From Bacteroidota bacterium (GTDB taxonomy: Bacteria; Bacteroidota; Bacteroidia; Chitinophagales; Chitinophagaceae): DNA of 35,615 nt. Location: assembly GCA_030706735.1 (NCBI GenBank), contig JAUZNZ010000039.1, positions 1 to 35,615 on the forward strand, read 5' to 3'. The notes beneath the pieces were generated by a model. It worked only from the letters and a program-made list of their open reading frames with translations. It was not told the origin of the DNA and ran no database searches. A program made the translations under genes and the position numbers. Each line of letters begins with the position of its first letter. Within the stretch, counting starts at the first letter, position 1. Positions 32,278 to 35,615 of this stretch are shown here, piece after piece.

Positions 32278-33324
32278 TTATGGAGCGAAGGTATAAACCA
32301 ACAAGCTCGCCGGCTGACCGGATGCGGCACGCGCTGCAACCACCAGACTATTCAGCGCAGGTATGAGCAGCGAGGTACGTGCCCCGGTTCGGGTCGGAAT
32401 ATTGGCCGTCCGCTGCCATGTGCCGCCTTCCTCCCGGAAAATGCTGATTGCTCCGGCACCGCCGCTTACGAATAGCTTCCCGGCCCCTGAGTAATAATAC
32501 AGATCATCCGCGTCACCCGTCATGTCTTCGGAATTTAGTATGCTGCCCGTACGGCCATCGAATACAACCAACCTGGCCGGCCGCCGGTAGCCGACAAAGA
32601 CCCGGTGACGTATGGTGTCCACCGCCATGGGAAAATTCGCACTGGCGGCGGGATCCTCCCATCTGCCAACTAACAGCCCACGCTTCAGATCCACCACACC
32701 CACCTGATGGACGTCAGGCAGGTTAACGAATAACAAGGACAAGCTCTTATCCAGTTGGAACGACTCCGGATGGGCGGGCAGCTTAATGTCCCCTACCTGC
32801 CGGTGTGTCACCGGGTCGATGACCGCAATGCCGCCACTCCCGTATCCCACATAGATCTTCCGGGAGGCGGAATCAACGCGCACGTCATCGGCGTCAGACC
32901 CCAGGTGAATGGTGGCCAGCTTTTCATAGGTTCTTGCGTTGTAAAAACAGCCATCGCCGCTGCCTCCGTTGGCAACAAACAATTCCCTGGTCTGCGGAAT
33001 ATATCCGATCCCCTGGGGTTCGTCCAGCCCGGTAATGCTGTGCAGCACCCGGCCATTAGCCAGATCAACTACTTCGAGTGTATTGTTGCCGAGCGCGGCC
33101 ACATAGACGAACCCCTCCTTCAGGTTCACGTCCATATGGTCAATCCGACCCTTCACTTCAGGCATCGGGATCGTCCGGGTCAGTTTGAGTTGATCCTTGC
33201 CGAATGAAGGCTGTCCCTGACAACGGGAGAAAAAAAACAGCGACAGGAGTGACACGAGCGACATGAGCGCTGCCGGCACTGCCGGCACTGTCGGCACGAA
33301 GAGTCGTATATGCGCCCGGTTCAT
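32278..33324 (-). CDS. Secreted YncE-like seven-bladed beta-propeller protein
   Basis: A 348-residue exported protein; residues 1-38 hold an unusually long N-terminal segment with a hydrophobic core (LMSLVSLLSLFFF) and a Cys at about 35 that is not in a good lipobox. The rest has repeated propeller blades (GFVYVAALGNNTLEVVDLANG, GKIYVGYGSGGIAVIDP, HRVFVGYRRPARLVVFDG). Related to YncE and surface-layer NHL/YVTN-like proteins; these bind ligands or DNA but have no known enzyme activity. It is translated from an ATGA overlap with the DUF1259 gene and converges on the monooxygenase gene with 19 bases between stops. Confidence 0.8.
   Translation of the reverse strand: MNRAHIRLFVPTVPAVPAALMSLVSLLSLFFFSRCQGQPSFGKDQLKLTRTIPMPEVKGRIDHMDVNLKEGFVYVAALGNNTLEVVDLANGRVLHSITGLDEPQGIGYIPQTRELFVANGGSGDGCFYNARTYEKLATIHLGSDADDVRVDSASRKIYVGYGSGGIAVIDPVTHRQVGDIKLPAHPESFQLDKSLSLLFVNLPDVHQVGVVDLKRGLLVGRWEDPAASANFPMAVDTIRHRVFVGYRRPARLVVFDGRTGSILNSEDMTGDADDLYYYSGAGKLFVSGGAGAISIFREEGGTWQRTANIPTRTGARTSLLIPALNSLVVAARAASGQPASLLVYTFAP
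33242..33297 (-). repeat. Two sets of 9-base repeats in the YncE-like signal segment
   Basis: On the plus strand, CTGCCGGCA occurs twice and CTGTCGGCA once in direct succession (33270-33296). They are preceded by three GACANGAGN-type 9-mers. On the minus strand they encode Val-Pro-Ala-type and Leu-x-Ser-type triplets. The array is in frame and is likely prone to length change. Confidence 0.5.
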
Positions 33325-34199
33325 AGCCTGGAATTCGTTTGTTGCAGCGCGGCCTTCAGGCCTTTTGCCAATTTTTCCGGGTCGCCTACTGCCCAGAAGT
33401 GCATCATGAACAGGCGCGGTTCGTCAAAGAGCATGTGGTTGTGGATCGCCGTCACGGAAATCCCATTCTCCGTCAATGCCTGCACCACCGGGTTCACCTC
33501 ACTGGCCAGCAACACAAAATCGCCGGTTGTCCCCGCCCTTCCGCCGTCCATCTGGAAATTGATCCCGGTTGCCATACCCATGGGCGCGGGCATTTCCATC
33601 CCTCCCTCCGTCAATTTTTCTTTTCGCGGGAATGAATATTGCAATAGCATCCCGTTATGCTTCCCCGATCTTCCCAAGACCGCCTCCACCTTCGACCAAT
33701 CCGGGCTGTTGGCGGCCGCCGGAGACGCCGGAGCCGCGGTTGGCCCCATGGGCGTACCCGTTGCCTTCAGTACCGATACGATCGAGGCGGCCAGCGTCAT
33801 GGCATTTCCGCTGCCCGAGATATGGATGAATTTAATGTTGGGCCGCTCGTTCAGCAGATGATTATGCATGGCGGTAAGAGAAAGGTGGGCCTTGACGAGG
33901 AGGCCGACGACGCGTCCCACTTCGGTGTCGAGCAAGACCAGGTCACCCATCGCCATGGCCTGGTCTCCCATTCCGATCAAGCCGATCCAGGAGGTGAGCG
34001 CCAAACCGGGCGAGACGGGGAAATCACCGATCTTCACGGTCAGGTCGGCGCGGGGAAAGGTGATCCGGTAGACCTGCCCTTGTACAGCGCCCTTTTTGCC
34101 GAATACTTTGTCGAGGCCGGCGGAATCAATTTGAGCAAAACTGCTGCCGGCATAGAGTAGGGCGAGCAGGCAAAGCAACATTCTGTTACGCGTGTTCAT
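33321..34199 (-). CDS. Secreted DUF1259 (LppY/LpqO-like) protein with tandem domains
   Basis: A 292-residue exported protein with signal peptide 1-22 (cleavage near SFAQ). It has two copies of the DUF1259 fold, about residues 25-140 and 160-290, joined by an Ala/Pro linker. Each copy carries an A-H/x-N-H motif (SLTAMHNHLLNERPNIKFIH and SVTAIHNHMLFDEPRLFMMH), a His-Asn-His pair with a distal His that could bind a metal. The family is known from mycobacterial lipoproteins LppY/LpqO; function unknown. It overlaps the downstream YncE-like gene as ATGA, so the two act together. Confidence 0.85.
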   Translation of the reverse strand: MNTRNRMLLCLLALLYAGSSFAQIDSAGLDKVFGKKGAVQGQVYRITFPRADLTVKIGDFPVSPGLALTSWIGLIGMGDQAMAMGDLVLLDTEVGRVVGLLVKAHLSLTAMHNHLLNERPNIKFIHISGSGNAMTLAASIVSVLKATGTPMGPTAAPASPAAANSPDWSKVEAVLGRSGKHNGMLLQYSFPRKEKLTEGGMEMPAPMGMATGINFQMDGGRAGTTGDFVLLASEVNPVVQALTENGISVTAIHNHMLFDEPRLFMMHFWAVGDPEKLAKGLKAALQQTNSRL

Positions 34200-34311
34200 A
34201 AAATTGGAAATTTAATGGATGCAAATTTACGCCTAACCCATGAACAAGCATATTTTTTACTTAGCCTGGCCGCCGCGGTTTGGGTCGGCGCGGCCGCGGA
34301 TGAATAGGTAG

Positions 34312-35615
34312 CTAGTGCGAAGCGTCGACGATCTTTTCGTTGGCACGGTGAACCCAGTCGTCCATGAATATTTTTTCGAAATAGGCGGCGATATCCGGTT
34401 GCTCGATGATGACGCCGGCATCCCGATTGCGGAGGCACCCATCTGCCGACCAGTTCTGGCTACTGATCATCACCACTTTGGAATCCACCACGATGCCCTT
34501 GTTGTGCACGCCCCGCTGCACGCGCAGCACCTGGTCGAGGTCGAACTCCTTAAGCTTCTCAATCCACTGGCTCGTATTCTCGAACTCGCTGGTGATCAGG
34601 CGGACGTCGAGACCTTTTTTGTGCGCATCGCTGAGGGCCTTCACCAGCAGCATGAAATCTTTATCTTCCGGCTTGTCGGATGGATGCACGTATTGGGTCT
34701 GCATGAAGACGCTGCGTTGGGCGGACTGGATAAGCGCGAGCACGTTGTCCACATACATGCTCGTATGCTGTCCCGGGTCGGGGGTCAACAGGGGGTGTAC
34801 CGTGGCGTTCACATCGCTAAACAGTCTTTTTTGTCCCAGGCCCAGGGGTGCACTGGGATTGAAATTGAAGGCGCCGGAATGCAGGGAGGACTTGTTTGTT
34901 TCCGTCTTCAGGCTCTTCATCGCCTTTTGGATGGTTTTTCGCACGGCCGTATCGCCGTCATCCTGTCCACCCTGCGCGATGGCAAAGTCGTTCAGGATGT
35001 AGGCCTCGAACAAACCGGCCAGGTCCTGCTGGAATATGATGACATGCCAGTCGCGGTCGGCATTTTTTAGGCTGCCTCTCGCCGGATCCTTCGCCTTCAG
35101 GTTGGGTTGATTGCTGACATTGAAATTTCCGCTGGAAAGCCAGAAGGCGTTTTTGTCGCGCACAGCGACCTTGATATGATAGGCGGTCGGATAGATCCAT
35201 TCCGTGACGACCGGATCGTTGCGGGTCAATGCCCAATTGATCGCCGCCCTGCCATTGCCGGATTTCAAAATATCCGCGCGGGTCTCATCGTCCGGTTGAT
35301 TGGCGGTGGGGTTCCTTGGCGGATGGTCGAGCACCATTTTGAAGGCCACCTTGCCCGGTTTGACCACGCCTTCGACCGTTTTCAGCAGGTCGCCGGACGT
35401 GAAGTCGTAAAGGGCGATATTGAGGTGCGATTGGGTCTGGCTCAGGAAGTCCTGCAATACGGTGAAGCCGTCGTCGGGGCTGGCGTACGCGAGGATGGTC
35501 ATCTTGCCGGTGAGGGGTTTGAGGGGCTGGGTCGCCGCCTTATAGACGAGCTGACTCTTTGCGGGCTTGACGGCCGTGGCCTTGGCTACGGTGGCCGCGG
35601 AGGTTTTGGCGGGGG
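34312..35615 (-). CDS. Phospholipase D-like protein with two HKD motifs, 5' end outside the window
   Basis: The protein contains two HxK(x)4D motifs: HIKVAVRD (codons 35178-35155), followed by SSGNFN, and HNKGIVVD (34506-34483), followed by SSQNWS. This is the two-half active site of the PLD superfamily, which cleaves phosphodiesters of lipids or nucleic acids through a phospho-His intermediate. The frame continues upstream of the ATG at 35502 to the window edge without a stop, through a Lys/Ala/Thr/Pro-rich stretch, so the N terminus is probably outside and may include a signal peptide. Lipase versus nuclease cannot be decided. No partner gene is in view. Confidence 0.8.
   Translation of the reverse strand, partial: PAKTSAATVAKATAVKPAKSQLVYKAATQPLKPLTGKMTILAYASPDDGFTVLQDFLSQTQSHLNIALYDFTSGDLLKTVEGVVKPGKVAFKMVLDHPPRNPTANQPDDETRADILKSGNGRAAINWALTRNDPVVTEWIYPTAYHIKVAVRDKNAFWLSSGNFNVSNQPNLKAKDPARGSLKNADRDWHVIIFQQDLAGLFEAYILNDFAIAQGGQDDGDTAVRKTIQKAMKSLKTETNKSSLHSGAFNFNPSAPLGLGQKRLFSDVNATVHPLLTPDPGQHTSMYVDNVLALIQSAQRSVFMQTQYVHPSDKPEDKDFMLLVKALSDAHKKGLDVRLITSEFENTSQWIEKLKEFDLDQVLRVQRGVHNKGIVVDSKVVMISSQNWSADGCLRNRDAGVIIEQPDIAAYFEKIFMDDWVHRANEKIVDASH

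Noticed and set aside
1-35615. CRISPR arrays or rRNA genes
   Set aside because: No regularly spaced direct repeats and no rRNA-like stretches were seen on reading the window.

Overview
The window looks like a piece of a Bacteroidota chromosome, probably a Chitinophagaceae-like soil or freshwater organism. The phylum call rests on Bacteroidetes-type conjugative transposon proteins TraM and TraN, on DUF2723 and DUF1259 proteins typical of the phylum, on weak Shine-Dalgarno signals, and on promoters of the TTTG / TAnnTTTG type (a full match lies before the tRNA-Val). The family-level guess is inference.

Positions 1 to about 10,000 are accessory. They open with the 3' part of traM and all of traN from an integrative conjugative element (ICE). 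The usual next gene, traO, is absent. Instead there are two AT-richer cargo genes: a TIGR04141/DUF6119 protein with a nuclease-like core motif and a TIR-domain protein. Together they look like an undescribed defence cassette. Next come a small potassium channel, an IS3-family element lacking its right end, a secreted esterase with a TPR tail, and a complete IS3-family element (8607-9728). That element abuts the last 45 codons of a destroyed WG-repeat gene. The accessory block ends at the 3' side of a tRNA-Lys gene, a plausible ICE attachment site.

Positions 10,000 to 27,500 are ordinary chromosome with higher GC. In order: an SDR oxidoreductase overlapping a SAM hydrolase-like (DUF62) gene; a large DUF2723 membrane glycosyltransferase; a VWA / MoxR-like AAA+ pair; a leftward priA-murB-outer membrane protein group; divergent mtaB; a small ferredoxin-fold-like protein; a Tag-type DNA glycosylase; a secreted M1 aminopeptidase; tRNA-Val with promoter and terminator; a flavin reductase; and a small membrane protein carrying a cytochrome oxidase-like HDT motif without its heme ligands.

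Positions 27,500 to 32,258 carry a single-domain response regulator followed by a compact arsenic operon: arsR, arsM, an arsenite-channel-type aquaporin, a metallophosphoesterase and a FAD monooxygenase. The last four genes are joined by three consecutive ATGA start/stop overlaps, so the phosphoesterase and monooxygenase are probably part of the arsenic response. A palindromic operator overlaps the -7 element of the arsR promoter.

The right end has a leftward, ATGA-coupled DUF1259 / YncE-like beta-propeller pair and a phospholipase D-type protein with two HKD motifs, whose 5' end runs off the window. No rRNA or CRISPR array was seen.
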